Positions 7,922 through 17,095 are shown, counted from the first letter of the stretch. The stretch: 64,000 bases of DNA from Ruminococcaceae bacterium UBA1405 (GCA_002305685.1 DBQB01000034.1:1-64000); one strand, 5' to 3'. A program made the numbers and translations. Notes: a model not told the origin generated them from the letters alone.

Positions 7922-8624
7922 ATATCTCAAAGCCTTGGCAAGCAGCCTCAACGGTCATATCTCCCGGGAGGAGGTCAGCGACATCCTGCGGGATTACCGG
8001 GAATTTTTTGACGACGGTGCTCTCCAGCAGGAGGAGGAATGGCAGACTGCCCAGCGTCTGGGAGATCCCAAGGAGGTCGCCGCACAGATTGTGGCAGAGG
8101 CGTATATTGGCCAGGCTCAGAAAAAACCCACCATGAAAAATCTTTTTAAGGCGCAGGGAGCCGTGAAAATCTATTCCACCGCCGCCTTTGTGGCGTCCAT
8201 CCCCCTGATGCTGGCTATGACTGGGCTTTCTCTGGGGATGCTGCTGATCTTTTTGCTGCTCACCCTCAGCGCTATACTGCTCTTTACCGGCATTTTGATG
8301 GCAGCCTCGGCGCTGCCCAGCTCCGCGCTGTGGCTGGCAGGAATCACCGCTGCCGGGGCTTTATTTGCCGCCCTCACCATCCTGCTGCTGGTCATCATGA
8401 TGCTGCGGCGCTTTGTCAAATGGACCGGCGGGCTTTTCGCCAAGGTGATCACCAAAAAAAGGGCCGCCCCGCCCAGCGCCCAGGAGGACGCCTCCCAGTA
8501 TGATGAGATGGAGATCCCTCCCATCATTGCGGTACAGCCCTCCCAGCAAACCGGGTCCCCTGCCCCGGAGTCCACACAGCCGGACCCATCCCTTCCCGAT
8601 TCCCAGGAGGTGTCAGAGCCATGA
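7908..8624 (+). CDS. HAAS/DUF1700 domain membrane protein
   Basis: 238 residues. The N-terminal 60 residues form a HAAS domain (MTKNEYLKALASSLNG, then VSDILRDYREFFDDG and RLGDPKEVAAQIVAEAY). Three to four hydrophobic segments follow (about residues 80-170), and then a Pro/Ser-rich cytoplasmic tail. HAAS domains are typically encoded beside PadR regulators and are thought to bind them or a partner at the membrane. ATG 7908 fits GGAGG at 7895-7899 better than ATG 7902. Confidence 0.88.
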   Translation: MTKNEYLKALASSLNGHISREEVSDILRDYREFFDDGALQQEEEWQTAQRLGDPKEVAAQIVAEAYIGQAQKKPTMKNLFKAQGAVKIYSTAAFVASIPLMLAMTGLSLGMLLIFLLLTLSAILLFTGILMAASALPSSALWLAGITAAGALFAALTILLLVIMMLRRFVKWTGGLFAKVITKKRAAPPSAQEDASQYDEMEIPPIIAVQPSQQTGSPAPESTQPDPSLPDSQEVSEP

Positions 8625-9691
8625 TGAAAAAAATCACCATCCTCTTTGCGGTTCTCACCGCCCTTTGCGCCATTGCCACCATCCCGCTGATCCCCTTTGC
8701 GGTGCGGGATACCGTCAATATGGTCAGCTCAGAATTGCAGCAGCTGCATACCCCCCAACAGATTGCCTCCTACCCGCTGGGCGATGAGGTGACCCACCTG
8801 AACCTGGAATCCTCGATATCCCAATCCCGGATCCGAATTGTACACAGCGATGAAAAAGAGATTACCGTCTATTCGGATTCCATCTCCCGGGCACAGCCAT
8901 ATGTGCAGCAAACGGTCTCCGCCAACTACGTTACCCTTTCCCTGGGACAAAGCGGCGCTTCTTCCATCTTTCCGCAAACACCAGAGGAAATCCGCAGCAC
9001 CCTGGCCAGACTCTGGGCCAACGACGATAGTTCCCAGTGGACCATCTCCATCCCCGACGGCCTGGTGCTGACCTATGAGGAGCAGGATCCCAGCCGCTAT
9101 GTCTCCATCGACGGGGATGTGCGGTATCTGACCCAGCAGGATATGTTGGAACCCCCGACCCAGGAGCCGGAGACGGAGGATCCCGGCTACCAGACCAAGG
9201 AGGAGTTTACCCAGCAGGTATATCAGCTTAGGGAGGATCTGCTGACACTGGTACGCCTCAACGCCGAGGGCGGTTACGATCAGCTGGAGTTCAATATGCA
9301 GCTCAACGACTGCCGCATTCGGATGGAAACGCTGCTGATGGCCTACGCCGAGGAGGAAGATCTGATCAACTATCATAAATATGATGAGACCCCATCGGCC
9401 ATCACCGGGATCAGCGGGGTCATCCTCACCCCTTATGACGATTCGGTGGACGAATCGGAGGCGCGCTCCACGATTCATGAGCTGTGCGTGCTGTACCTCT
9501 CCCGGCTGACGGTGCAGGCCAAACTGGATTTTCATGTCGCGCAGTCATCAAGCAATCCGGACGACGCCTATCTGCAGCAGCAGAACCAGTATCAAAAACA
9601 AATCGATGATTACACCGCCTCCATCCAGGAGTTGGAAGAACAACACCCCGACTTTATGATGGGGCTTATGAATTCCGGATTGCTCTTTTGA
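8621..9691 (+). CDS. Membrane-anchored protein of a PadR-HAAS operon, DUF4097-like N-terminus
   Basis: 356 residues. One N-terminal membrane anchor or uncleaved signal (ILFAVLTALCAIATIPLIPFAV), then a beta-rich stretch (EVTHLNLESSISQSRIRIVH, DEKEITVYSDS) resembling DUF4097. An acidic linker and long Gln/Glu-rich helices (about residues 180-345) follow. It overlaps the HAAS stop codon by ATGA, so it is the third gene of a coupled operon. The molecular function is not known. The partial match to DUF4097 is a judgement from pattern only. Confidence 0.7.
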   Translation: MMKKITILFAVLTALCAIATIPLIPFAVRDTVNMVSSELQQLHTPQQIASYPLGDEVTHLNLESSISQSRIRIVHSDEKEITVYSDSISRAQPYVQQTVSANYVTLSLGQSGASSIFPQTPEEIRSTLARLWANDDSSQWTISIPDGLVLTYEEQDPSRYVSIDGDVRYLTQQDMLEPPTQEPETEDPGYQTKEEFTQQVYQLREDLLTLVRLNAEGGYDQLEFNMQLNDCRIRMETLLMAYAEEEDLINYHKYDETPSAITGISGVILTPYDDSVDESEARSTIHELCVLYLSRLTVQAKLDFHVAQSSSNPDDAYLQQQNQYQKQIDDYTASIQELEEQHPDFMMGLMNSGLLF

Positions 9692-9721
9692 GAAAATCCG
9701 TCAAATATCCTCCTAATCAAT

Positions 9722-9769
9722 AGAGGCCGCCTGCGTCCCGCAAACGGAACGCAGGCGGCCTCTGTTTTT
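9722..9769 (+). terminator. Intrinsic terminator after the PadR operon
   Basis: A perfect 15-bp stem, AGAGGCCGCCTGCGT (9722-9736) with ACGCAGGCGGCCTCT (9749-9763), then GTTTTT. It points rightward and also separates this operon from the convergent pheT. Confidence 0.9.
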
Positions 9770-9780
9770 GCAAAAAGGAC

Positions 9781-12201
9781 TCAGCGCATCTCGATGTTCA
9801 GTTTGAATTTCAAATTGGAGAGAATCTTTTTCACGGCGTGCTCCACCGCAGACGGATCCAGCTCCTTATTGTCGTCGTGCAACACCAGGGAGAAGGCCAT
9901 GCTCTTCTTTCCTTCACCCAGGTTTTTGCCCCGGTAGACGTCGAAAAGGGAAACCTCTTTGACCAGCGGGCTTGCTTTACGGATGGTATCCTGAATTTCC
10001 CCACAGGTGATACTCTCATCGCACACCAGCGCCAGATCCCGTTTCACCGGGGCAAAAGCGGAGATGGGCTGATACCGGCGGTCGGCGGGGAACTGGGCGG
10101 CCAGCTTGCCGTAATCCAGTTCTGCCAGATAGATGTTCTGGCTCTCCTTCTCGTCCTTGGCAATCTTCAGCTCGGCGGTGACGTCGTTGGCCAGTTTTCC
10201 AAAGACGCCCAGACGCACCCCGCCGCAGTACACCGCCGCGGTCATACCGGGATGGAGATAGGGAACCGTCTCCCGCTCATAGGTGAAGGAAACGCCAAAC
10301 GCCTGGGCGATGGCTTCCATAGCGCCTTTGACGGTGAAGAAATCCTCCCCGGGGCCAAAGACCCCCATCGACAGGGTCAGACGCTCATCGGGATACTCGG
10401 TCAGCGGCAGCGCGTGGGGAATATAGATGTTGGAAAGTTCAAACAGGCGTCCTTCCATATTGCCCTTTTTCAGGTTATCCACAATCACATTGAGCATACT
10501 GGGCGCCAAAATGGTGCGCATGATGGAGAGGTTTTCACTGATGGGATTGAGGATACGGATAGCCTTGCGCTCCGGCGCATCCTGGGGCAGATGGAGCATA
10601 TCCAGCTCCGCCGTGGAATAGAACGCCAGGGTGCTGGCCTCAAAGAAGCCCTGCCCTGCCATCAGACGCTTGAGCTTCAGCTGCTGTTTCTGGGTCTGGT
10701 TGAGCCCGCCGTTGGTCACCGAAGCGGTCTTGAGGAAGGTGGGGACAATATGCTCATAGCCATATTCCCGGATAACCTCCTCCGCCAGATCGGGGAAATC
10801 CTCCACATCGTCCCGGTATCTGGGAACGCTCACCTTCCAGGGCGTCTGGGCGTCATCCACACCGAAATCCAGCCGCTGCAGCACATCCTTGATAATCTGG
10901 GTGGAAACCTGGATGCCCAAAACGCTGTTGATCTGCTCCGGCGTCACCTCGATTACCTTGCGCTCCCGGTTGTCACTGGACGCGCAGTCAAAGCAGGTGG
11001 GGGTGATGTCGCCGCAATCCAGTTCCTGGATCAGATGCAGCGCCCGTTTGAGTCCCAGCTCGGTGCTGTACTGGTCCACACCCTTTTCATACCGGGCGCT
11101 GGAATCGCTGGACTGGCCCAGGGCACGGCTGGTTTTGCGCACCGAATCCCGGGCAAAGGTGGCGCACTCAAACAGCAGTTCGGTGGTATCGTCCTCGATC
11201 TCACTGTTGAGACCACCCATGATACCGGCCAGCGCCACCGGCTTTTCGGCGTCGCAGATGACCAGGTTGTTCTCGTTGAGGGTAAATTCCTTTTCATCCA
11301 GCGTCACAATCTTCTCCCCATTGTGGGCGCGCCGGACAATGATGCTGCGCCCTGCCACATGGGACAGGTCAAAAGCGTGCATCGGCTGGCCAATCTCCAG
11401 CAGGGTATGGTTGGTGATATCCACCACATTGTTGATGCTGCGCAGCCCGGACAACGCCAGATGCCGTTTCATCCAGCGAGGGCTCTCGCTGGGATGGATG
11501 TTGCGCACATAATGGGCCAGATACCGGGGGCAGAGATCCGGCGCTTCCACCCGCACCTGAATGGAGGGATCCGGCTGGGCCGGACAGGTATAATCGATGG
11601 CGGGCATCTTCAGCGGCTTACCCAGCAGCGCAGAAACTTCCCGGGCGATACCCAGAATGCTCTGGCAATCGGGCCGGTTGGCGGTGATGGAGATATCAAA
11701 GATATAATCGTCCAGTCCCACCACCTCACAGATGTTTTTGCCCAGTGTGGCATTGGGATCGTCGTTGAGGATCAGCAGGCCGTAGGTCTCGGCGCCGGGA
11801 TACCAGTCGTTGTTGATTCCCAGCTCCTCGCCGCTGCACATCATGCCGTTGGAAAGAACGCCGTGCATCTTTCTCGCTTTGATGGTAACGCCGCCGGGCA
11901 GCGTGGCGCCGTCCAGCGCCACCGGCACGATGGCGCCCTCAAAGATGTTGGGCGCTCCGGTGGTGATGGCCAGATCCTCCCCGTACTCCGGGCCGCAGTT
12001 GACCCGGCAAAGATACAGATGATCGGTGCCCTCCTGTTTTTCCATATGGGTGATCTGTCCGACCACCACCCGGGAAATCTCCGCGGAGAGGTCGATCAGC
12101 TCCTCCACCTCAAACCCGGCGCTGAACAGCTTTTCCTCCAGCTGCCGGGGTGTGATATCAATATCTACATATTCCTTTAACCAACTGAATGGTACTTTCA
12201 T
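9781..12201 (-). CDS. pheT: Phenylalanyl-tRNA synthetase beta subunit
   Basis: 806 residues, full length for bacterial PheT. It begins MKVPFSWLKEYVDIDITPRQ. Next comes the EMAP/tRNA-binding-like domain (VVVGQITHMEKQEGTDHLYL), then B3/B4 editing (YDISITANRPDC-type ISITANRPDCQS), B5 (EVTPEQINSVLG), the synthetase-like core and the C-terminal anticodon-recognition domain (SAFAPVKRDLALVCDESITC). The alpha2beta2 complex charges tRNA-Phe. It lies 15 bases behind pheS and is controlled by the same T-box. Confidence 0.97.
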   Translation of the reverse strand: MKVPFSWLKEYVDIDITPRQLEEKLFSAGFEVEELIDLSAEISRVVVGQITHMEKQEGTDHLYLCRVNCGPEYGEDLAITTGAPNIFEGAIVPVALDGATLPGGVTIKARKMHGVLSNGMMCSGEELGINNDWYPGAETYGLLILNDDPNATLGKNICEVVGLDDYIFDISITANRPDCQSILGIAREVSALLGKPLKMPAIDYTCPAQPDPSIQVRVEAPDLCPRYLAHYVRNIHPSESPRWMKRHLALSGLRSINNVVDITNHTLLEIGQPMHAFDLSHVAGRSIIVRRAHNGEKIVTLDEKEFTLNENNLVICDAEKPVALAGIMGGLNSEIEDDTTELLFECATFARDSVRKTSRALGQSSDSSARYEKGVDQYSTELGLKRALHLIQELDCGDITPTCFDCASSDNRERKVIEVTPEQINSVLGIQVSTQIIKDVLQRLDFGVDDAQTPWKVSVPRYRDDVEDFPDLAEEVIREYGYEHIVPTFLKTASVTNGGLNQTQKQQLKLKRLMAGQGFFEASTLAFYSTAELDMLHLPQDAPERKAIRILNPISENLSIMRTILAPSMLNVIVDNLKKGNMEGRLFELSNIYIPHALPLTEYPDERLTLSMGVFGPGEDFFTVKGAMEAIAQAFGVSFTYERETVPYLHPGMTAAVYCGGVRLGVFGKLANDVTAELKIAKDEKESQNIYLAELDYGKLAAQFPADRRYQPISAFAPVKRDLALVCDESITCGEIQDTIRKASPLVKEVSLFDVYRGKNLGEGKKSMAFSLVLHDDNKELDPSAVEHAVKKILSNLKFKLNIEMR

Positions 12202-12216
12202 TCTTTGTCCCCTCCC

Positions 12217-13239
12217 TTATTCCTGGAACTGGCGAAGCAGTCTCAAATCGTTTTCAAACAACAATCCCATATTGTTGATACCGTATTTGAGCATGGCGAT
12301 ACGCTCGATACCGATGCCGAAGGCGATGCCGGAATATTCGTCCGGGTCGATGCCGCAGTTTTTCAGCACCTTGCGGTTGACTACGCCGCCGCCCAAAATC
12401 TCAATCCAACCAGTGCCTTTGCACAGGCTGCATCCCTTGCCGCCGCATTCAAAGCAGCTGACATCCACCTCCACGCTGGGTTCGGTGAAGGGGAAAAAGC
12501 TGGGGCGCAGACGGGTGCGCATCCCATCTCCAAACAGGTTGGAAACCAGCTGATCCAGCATACCTTGCAGATCGCAAAGGGTGATGCCCCGGTCCACTAC
12601 AAGTCCTTCCATCTGATGGAACATGGGGGAATGGGTAGCATCAGAGTCGGAGCGGAACACCCGTCCCGGCACCAGCACTTTGATGGGAGGCTTCATCGAA
12701 TCCATACTGCGGATCTGGCCATTGGAGGTCTGGGTGCGCAGCAGCAGCTCGTCGGTGAGATAGAAGGTATCCTGCATATCTCTGGCCGGATGGTCCTTGG
12801 GGACGTTGAGCCGGGTAAAGTTGTGATCGTCGTCATCGATCTCCTGGGCGTCAAACACCTGAAAGCCCATTCCCAAAAAGGCGTCGATGATCTGATTGCG
12901 CACCAGCGTGATGGGATGGAGTCCTCCCATGGGGCGAATCTTGGCAGGCATGGTGATATCCACCGCCTCGGCAGCGTTGCGCTTGGAAAGCTCCTCCGAC
13001 TGGATACGGGCGGAAGCGGTATCATAGTCCTGCTGTACCTTAACCTTAAATTCGTTGATCATCTTGCCGACGGCGGGACGCTCCTCAGGGGAGACATTTT
13101 TCAGCTCCTTCATCAGCCCGGGGATCTTTCCGGTTTTGCTCAGATATTCTTTCCAGAAGGCGGAGAGCGTTTCCTTATTGCTCACACTGCTCAGATCCGC
13201 CTCTACCTTTGCAGCCAGCTCCTCAATGATTTTTTGCAT
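12217..13239 (-). CDS. pheS: Phenylalanyl-tRNA synthetase alpha subunit
   Basis: 340 residues. An N-terminal coiled coil is followed by the class II catalytic core: GGLHPITLVRNQIIDAFLGM, RTQTSNGQIRSM, VFRSDSDATHSPMFHQMEG and a C-terminal motif 3 (GIAFGIGIERIAMLKYGI). The Cys-rich insertion CFECGGKGCSLCKGTG is typical of Gram-positive PheS. It activates phenylalanine and transfers it to tRNA-Phe together with PheT. Transcription passes through the T-box leader upstream. Confidence 0.97.
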   Translation of the reverse strand: MQKIIEELAAKVEADLSSVSNKETLSAFWKEYLSKTGKIPGLMKELKNVSPEERPAVGKMINEFKVKVQQDYDTASARIQSEELSKRNAAEAVDITMPAKIRPMGGLHPITLVRNQIIDAFLGMGFQVFDAQEIDDDDHNFTRLNVPKDHPARDMQDTFYLTDELLLRTQTSNGQIRSMDSMKPPIKVLVPGRVFRSDSDATHSPMFHQMEGLVVDRGITLCDLQGMLDQLVSNLFGDGMRTRLRPSFFPFTEPSVEVDVSCFECGGKGCSLCKGTGWIEILGGGVVNRKVLKNCGIDPDEYSGIAFGIGIERIAMLKYGINNMGLLFENDLRLLRQFQE

Positions 13240-13289
13240 AGCGATCTCCTTTCAAATATAATCGTCAAATCGGGGATCAAAGGCTTTTT

Positions 13290-13594
13290 CAAACAAAAAA
13301 AGTCCCGTCCCTGTCATCGACAACAGGGACGGGACGGTGAGATTTTGAAAATCCGGCACAGTCTCGCGGTACCACCCATATTCTGTCAAACGGCAAAGCC
13401 GCCTAACAGCACTCAAACACCATAACGGGGTGGGTCCGTCCCACACTACTGAGCCATAAAGCCGTTGGCATGGGCCACTCGGAAGGGAACTTCCCAACCG
13501 CCGCCTGCGGGAACCTTTCAGCCTACGGGTATCCCTCTCTTTGGCACGGTATGCGATTGGTACTTTCTTCGTCGCCGTGTTTTTTCTGGTAATG
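13290..13594 (-). promoter_or_regulatory. T-box leader (tRNA-Phe-sensing riboswitch) of pheST
   Basis: On the minus strand the conserved T-box sequence GGGTGGTACCGCG is at 13377-13365, followed by the G+C-rich terminator at 13335-13302 and a T run. Upstream is a Stem I-like region: an AGAGAGGG motif, and an apical stem CCAAUCGC pairing perfectly with GCGGUUGG. The bulge after that stem contains UUC, the Phe codon, as a candidate specifier. Uncharged tRNA-Phe would stabilise the antiterminator and turn pheST on. The exact specifier placement is inferred. Confidence 0.93.
13293..13336 (-). terminator. T-box regulated intrinsic terminator
   Basis: GTCCCGTCCCTGT pairs with ACAGGGACGGGAC, then seven T on the minus strand. 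Its 5' arm would compete with the T-box antiterminator. Confidence 0.92.
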
Positions 13595-13600
13595 CAATAG

Positions 13601-13629
13601 ATTGTAGCACATCCTGACGATTTTGACAA
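13601..13629 (-). promoter_or_regulatory. pheST promoter
   Basis: TTGTCA (13629-13624), a 17-base spacer and TACAAT (13606-13601), with TG just before the -10. It starts the T-box leader. Confidence 0.85.
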
Positions 13630-13678
13630 GCCGGAAAAACCGATTCTTTCCCAAAAAAACGGATTTCTGTGCCGTCTG

Positions 13679-14431
13679 TCACATCAGCGCAAACCACAGC
13701 AGCAGCGCCCCATAGATCACCGGTTGATGCACCAGATAGATCAAAATGGTATGCCGTCCCACAAAGGCCAGCGCCCGGAAATCGGTACGGTATACAAATT
13801 GTGGCATCTTACCCGATTTCCAGTATCTTCCCCAGAAACTGCCGGCTAAAAACAGGAAAAACCAGGGAAACAGAGGATAATAATCGGCGGAGGAAAAACC
13901 AGCCCCATAAAATCCCAGCGGAAACAACGGATTTATGTACAGTCCCTGGGGTAACATCAGTCGAAACGGTTCCAGCCCAATCCATCCTTGGGAGAGAGGC
14001 ATGGTCACCAAAAACAGCAGCAGCGATCCGGCAATGCCCCATACGGTGGGAATGTGTTCCAGCGCCTTTCTCAGCAGCGCAAAGAGCATCATGGAGACAC
14101 CCAAAAAATGGAGCACCCCAAAGAGAATCAGCTGATCGGGCATAGCCACGGCGGTACCAAGCGTCATCAGCATCCCACAGCCAAAACAGATCGCCCCCCG
14201 GCGCAGATTGCTATGGGAATAGCAGCAGGCAATACCGGAAATCAGAATAAAACTGTACCCGATAAAACGCTGTAAATTGACATAAAAGGGGGAGGTAAAA
14301 AGCGGCAGCGCCACCCCGAAGATGGCATAGAGATCATAAGCTGTGTGGTAAAAGAGCATACACACAAGGGCTATCCCCCGCCACTCGTCCAAAAATCCCG
14401 CTCTGGTCTTTGTTTTCAGTGCAACCGACAT
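13679..14431 (-). CDS. DUF1624/HGSNAT-like membrane acyltransferase
   Basis: 250 residues with about seven hydrophobic segments. The N-terminus RAGFLDEWRGIALVCMLFYH matches the family signature (FLDxxRGxAxxxMxxxH), and the end has the GRHTILIYLVHQPVIYG motif of integral membrane acyltransferases. The family probably acetylates cell-surface or extracellular sugars using cytoplasmic acetyl-CoA. ATG 14431 was chosen for the GGAAGGGGAAAG site just upstream. It is the second gene after the DUF4358 lipoprotein (33-base gap). Confidence 0.85.
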   Translation of the reverse strand: MSVALKTKTRAGFLDEWRGIALVCMLFYHTAYDLYAIFGVALPLFTSPFYVNLQRFIGYSFILISGIACCYSHSNLRRGAICFGCGMLMTLGTAVAMPDQLILFGVLHFLGVSMMLFALLRKALEHIPTVWGIAGSLLLFLVTMPLSQGWIGLEPFRLMLPQGLYINPLFPLGFYGAGFSSADYYPLFPWFFLFLAGSFWGRYWKSGKMPQFVYRTDFRALAFVGRHTILIYLVHQPVIYGALLLWFALM

Positions 14432-14464
14432 ACGCTTTCCCCTTCCGTCAAACAAAATAGAATG

Positions 14465-15043
14465 TCAATAACGGCTCGGGGTCGGAATAATGGGTTCCAG
14501 CTTTTCCAGCGCTTCGTCGGCGTTTTCCAGCATCAGCAGCACCACATAGTTTCCCACCATCTGCACTTCGGAATTCTCGGCAATCTCCAGCGCATCGTAC
14601 ACATCATACTGCTCAAACTCACTGATCCGCCGCTCCCGCAGCTCTTCCAACTCCTCATACACCGCATAGCCGGAGGACGAGGTGGGCTTGATGACATAGA
14701 CATCCGCCAGACCAAAAGAACCGCTGGAATACCGGATATAGGCGTCATCAATATAGGATGGGGTCAACTTGAGCACTTCCTCTATCTCCTCATCGGTAGG
14801 AATGCTCACACTCTCCAAAAGCAGCTCCGGATAGTCCTGATAAATCTCCTCCAGCACCTGCTCCATCTGCTGGGCATCCACATAATATTCGTCCGTCGTC
14901 TCCGGTTCGGAGGAGGCGTCGGACTGGATTTGCGAGGAGGTGGATTCATTGCTGCTGCATCCTGACAGCGCCATCGAACAGATGAGCAGCGCAGCGGACA
15001 ATATCCCTAAAACGGCTTTACGCCAGCAAGAAACAAAAAACAT
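14465..15043 (-). CDS. DUF4358 domain lipoprotein
   Basis: 192 residues. A lipoprotein signal (LLICSMALSGC) is followed by a Ser/Glu-rich linker and a C-terminal DUF4358-type domain: DVYVIKPTSSSGYAVYEELE, then RRISEFEQYDVYDALEIAEN and GNYVVLLMLENADEALEKLE. The role of DUF4358 is unknown. ATG 15043 follows CGGAGGA by 6 bases. It has its own promoter at 15097-15124 and is co-transcribed with the acyltransferase gene. Confidence 0.82.
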   Translation of the reverse strand: MFFVSCWRKAVLGILSAALLICSMALSGCSSNESTSSQIQSDASSEPETTDEYYVDAQQMEQVLEEIYQDYPELLLESVSIPTDEEIEEVLKLTPSYIDDAYIRYSSGSFGLADVYVIKPTSSSGYAVYEELEELRERRISEFEQYDVYDALEIAENSEVQMVGNYVVLLMLENADEALEKLEPIIPTPSRY

Positions 15044-15096
15044 AGTATTCCTCCGGGTCAACCAATGTCTGTAGTTAGCGGCTTCTATCTAACAAA

Positions 15097-15124
15097 ATTA
15101 TAACGAAAAATCCAAAGCTGTCAA
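15097..15124 (-). promoter_or_regulatory. Promoter of the DUF4358-acyltransferase unit
   Basis: TTGACA (15124-15119), a 16-base spacer and TATAAT (15102-15097): both hexamers perfect. Confidence 0.85.
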
Positions 15125-15266
15125 GAATAGTCCCTTCCCCCCCCCGTCGAATTGCGGGAGTATTCTGACAGATTACGAGATTTTTATGACTCTTTTTTGA
15201 TAGCAAACTGAATATTTGCTGAACGATGTTCTGCTCTCTCCGGGACGACAGCATCGGCAATGAAAA

Positions 15267-15307
15267 TTTCTGACCCGGACCGGGAACATCCCGGTCCGGG
15301 TCAGAAA
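15267..15307 (-). terminator. Perfect 19-bp inverted repeat, probable terminator of the rhomboid-like gene
   Basis: Arms TTTCTGACCCGGACCGGGA (15267-15285) and its exact complement (15289-15307) with a 3-base loop, 36 bases after the rhomboid-like stop codon. On the minus strand it is followed by ATTTTC, a short U tract. Confidence 0.75.
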
Positions 15308-15342
15308 AGCACTGCACATCAACTGCGCCATTCTCGTAGCGT

Positions 15343-15999
15343 TTACCAGCGATTGTTATTTTTATAGTATCTTCGGAAATTGCGCTGAACCGAATTGCCT
15401 CTGCGGTTTTTCACGGCATCCAGAAGATCCGGGCCGAAAAACAGGAAGAAATTGACCAGCGATGCGATGATCGCCCCTCGGGTAGCCCAACTGCCAAAGA
15501 TCAGGTTAATCGCAAACAGCGCCCAGTCCAGATAGGCCAGATATTTGATTTTAATGGGGATGACAAAAAACAATAGCACCTGCTGGTTGGGAAAGATATA
15601 GGCAAAAGCCAAAAACAGCGACAGATTGAGATAGGTGTTGGTTCCGTACCCCGTAAACAGCGCCGCTATGATACATCCCACGATCCCACAGATATAATAG
15701 ACGTTAAAGCGGAAGGTACCCCATACGTTTTCCAGCGTATTTCCAATAAAATAGTAAAAATACAGCGCCAACACCAGCATGATAGGGGAGGAGGAGGGAG
15801 GCAAAAACACAAAGGTAATCAGCCGCCATACCTGCCCCTGCATCACCATGGAGGGGATCAACGCAAAGTACTGGGAAAGGGGAAAACCAATCACCATATC
15901 AAAAATCGCCACAAACAGCATTGTGGATACCACATACAACATCAGATTGCTCAGTCCAAATCTTCCGAATCTTCGCTCCAATTTATCCAGCCAGTTCAT
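15343..15999 (-). CDS. Rhomboid-fold membrane protein without catalytic residues
   Basis: 218 residues, about six transmembrane helices and a basic C-terminal tail. The L1-loop signature of rhomboids is present (GQVWRLITFVFLPPS), as is the IPIKIKYLA segment near TM5. Helix 4, however, reads YLNLSLFLAFAYIFP instead of containing GxSG, and the last helix (GAIIASLVNFFLFFG) has no histidine. It should therefore be proteolytically inactive (iRhom/derlin-like), perhaps a binding or trafficking protein. ATG 15999 is the first start with a purine-rich site (GAAGGATTCAGGA). Confidence 0.72.
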   Translation of the reverse strand: MNWLDKLERRFGRFGLSNLMLYVVSTMLFVAIFDMVIGFPLSQYFALIPSMVMQGQVWRLITFVFLPPSSSPIMLVLALYFYYFIGNTLENVWGTFRFNVYYICGIVGCIIAALFTGYGTNTYLNLSLFLAFAYIFPNQQVLLFFVIPIKIKYLAYLDWALFAINLIFGSWATRGAIIASLVNFFLFFGPDLLDAVKNRRGNSVQRNFRRYYKNNNRW

Positions 16000-16130
16000 T
16001 CCTGAATCCTTCCCTTCTTTCCTGGCAATAGAACCTGGCAACAGCCGGTCTTACAAAAAGATGTATACGCTGAGACGAAATGGCTGCACTGCCGGAAAAA
16101 TCACATCCAAATTCCGCCGCAGGCATCATG

Positions 16131-16159
16131 ATTATAGCATATTTGCAGGGCCATGGAAA
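16131..16159 (-). promoter_or_regulatory. Promoter of the rhomboid-like gene
   Basis: TTTCCA (16159-16154), 17 bases, and TATAAT (16136-16131) with an upstream TGC. The leader to the start codon is about 125 bases. Confidence 0.55.
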
Positions 16160-16222
16160 GCCAAAGCGGCCGTTTTACCCGCAAAACCAAAGATTTTTCA
16201 TTCTGTTCATATTCCCTGTAAC

Positions 16223-17095
16223 TTATGCGGTGAGGAAAGCCAGCTCTTCCGGGGTCAGGCTTGGATACAACGCCTGATTGATACCGGCAGACAGAATTGC
16301 CGCCCCCCGCTGAGTGAGCTGGTCAATCTCCTTGGGCGTCACCAGAAAAGGATCATACCGCTGCTGCACCGCCGGGGAGAAGGATTGCCCCTGCTCCAAA
16401 AAGGAGGCGGCAAAGGAGAGCGCGTCACACACCGTGGGAATGCCCAGCGCCAACACCGGAACACCCAACGTCCTGCGGCTCAGCTCCTGACGCCGGTTCA
16501 TCGCCCCCGCACCCGGCACAATCCCCGTATCCGAGAGCTGGAGGGTGTTGCCCAGCCGGGCGGTATCCGCCGCCGCCAGGGCGTCCACAGCAATCACCGC
16601 CGCCGGGGAAAACGCCTTGACCACCGCCAGGGCAATCTCACCGCTCTCCAACCCGGTTTGCCCCAGTACCCCCGGCGCCAGCACAGCGCTTGCCCGCAGC
16701 GAGCGGAAAAACGGATCGTCCAGCTGGGTCAGATGGCGGGTCGCCAAAATCCCGTTTGCGGTTTTGGGGCCCAGTGCATCCGCGGTGATGGAAGGATTGC
16801 CCAATCCCAGCGTCAGCACCATCCCTTCCTTGGGCAGCATCTCCCCCAAATGGCGGGCCAGCAGCGCTGTGGCCCGTTCCATCTCCTCCCCCGCCCCTTT
16901 CCACAGCGGCGGAAGGGTGATGGTCAGATACCGTCCTTTCGCTTTGCCCAACCGTTTTGCCCCCTCTTCCGAGGAGATCACCACCTCCTGCACCGAAACA
17001 CCATCCTGTTCCCGCTGGTGAAGGCTCACCCCCTGAGGAAGATTCTGCTCCAGCGGCAGCGCCGCCTCCAGCGCCAGATCGGTACGCAGATTCAT
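16223..17095 (-). CDS. gpr: Spore germination protease GPR
   Basis: 290 residues. GPR degrades small acid-soluble spore proteins when spores germinate. Visible family motifs: NLRTDLALEA at the start; LGLGNPSITADALGP with the first conserved Asp; APGVLGQTGLESGE; VIAVDALAAAD with the second Asp; and LGIPTVCDALSFA. GPR is made as a zymogen in the forespore and self-processes near its N-terminus. It marks the organism as a spore former. I could not recognise a convincing sigma-G promoter upstream. Confidence 0.95.
   Translation of the reverse strand: MNLRTDLALEAALPLEQNLPQGVSLHQREQDGVSVQEVVISSEEGAKRLGKAKGRYLTITLPPLWKGAGEEMERATALLARHLGEMLPKEGMVLTLGLGNPSITADALGPKTANGILATRHLTQLDDPFFRSLRASAVLAPGVLGQTGLESGEIALAVVKAFSPAAVIAVDALAAADTARLGNTLQLSDTGIVPGAGAMNRRQELSRRTLGVPVLALGIPTVCDALSFAASFLEQGQSFSPAVQQRYDPFLVTPKEIDQLTQRGAAILSAGINQALYPSLTPEELAFLTA

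Noticed and set aside
9838..12180. A 780-codon open frame antisense to pheT
   Set aside because: Same reason: pheT is unambiguous and the antisense product is low-complexity His/Gln/Gly-rich sequence typical of shadow frames.
15121..15266. A run of C and neighbouring AT-rich bases between the DUF4358 and rhomboid-like genes
   Set aside because: No gene, tandem repeat or mobile-element end could be supported; only the promoter and terminator on either side are convincing.
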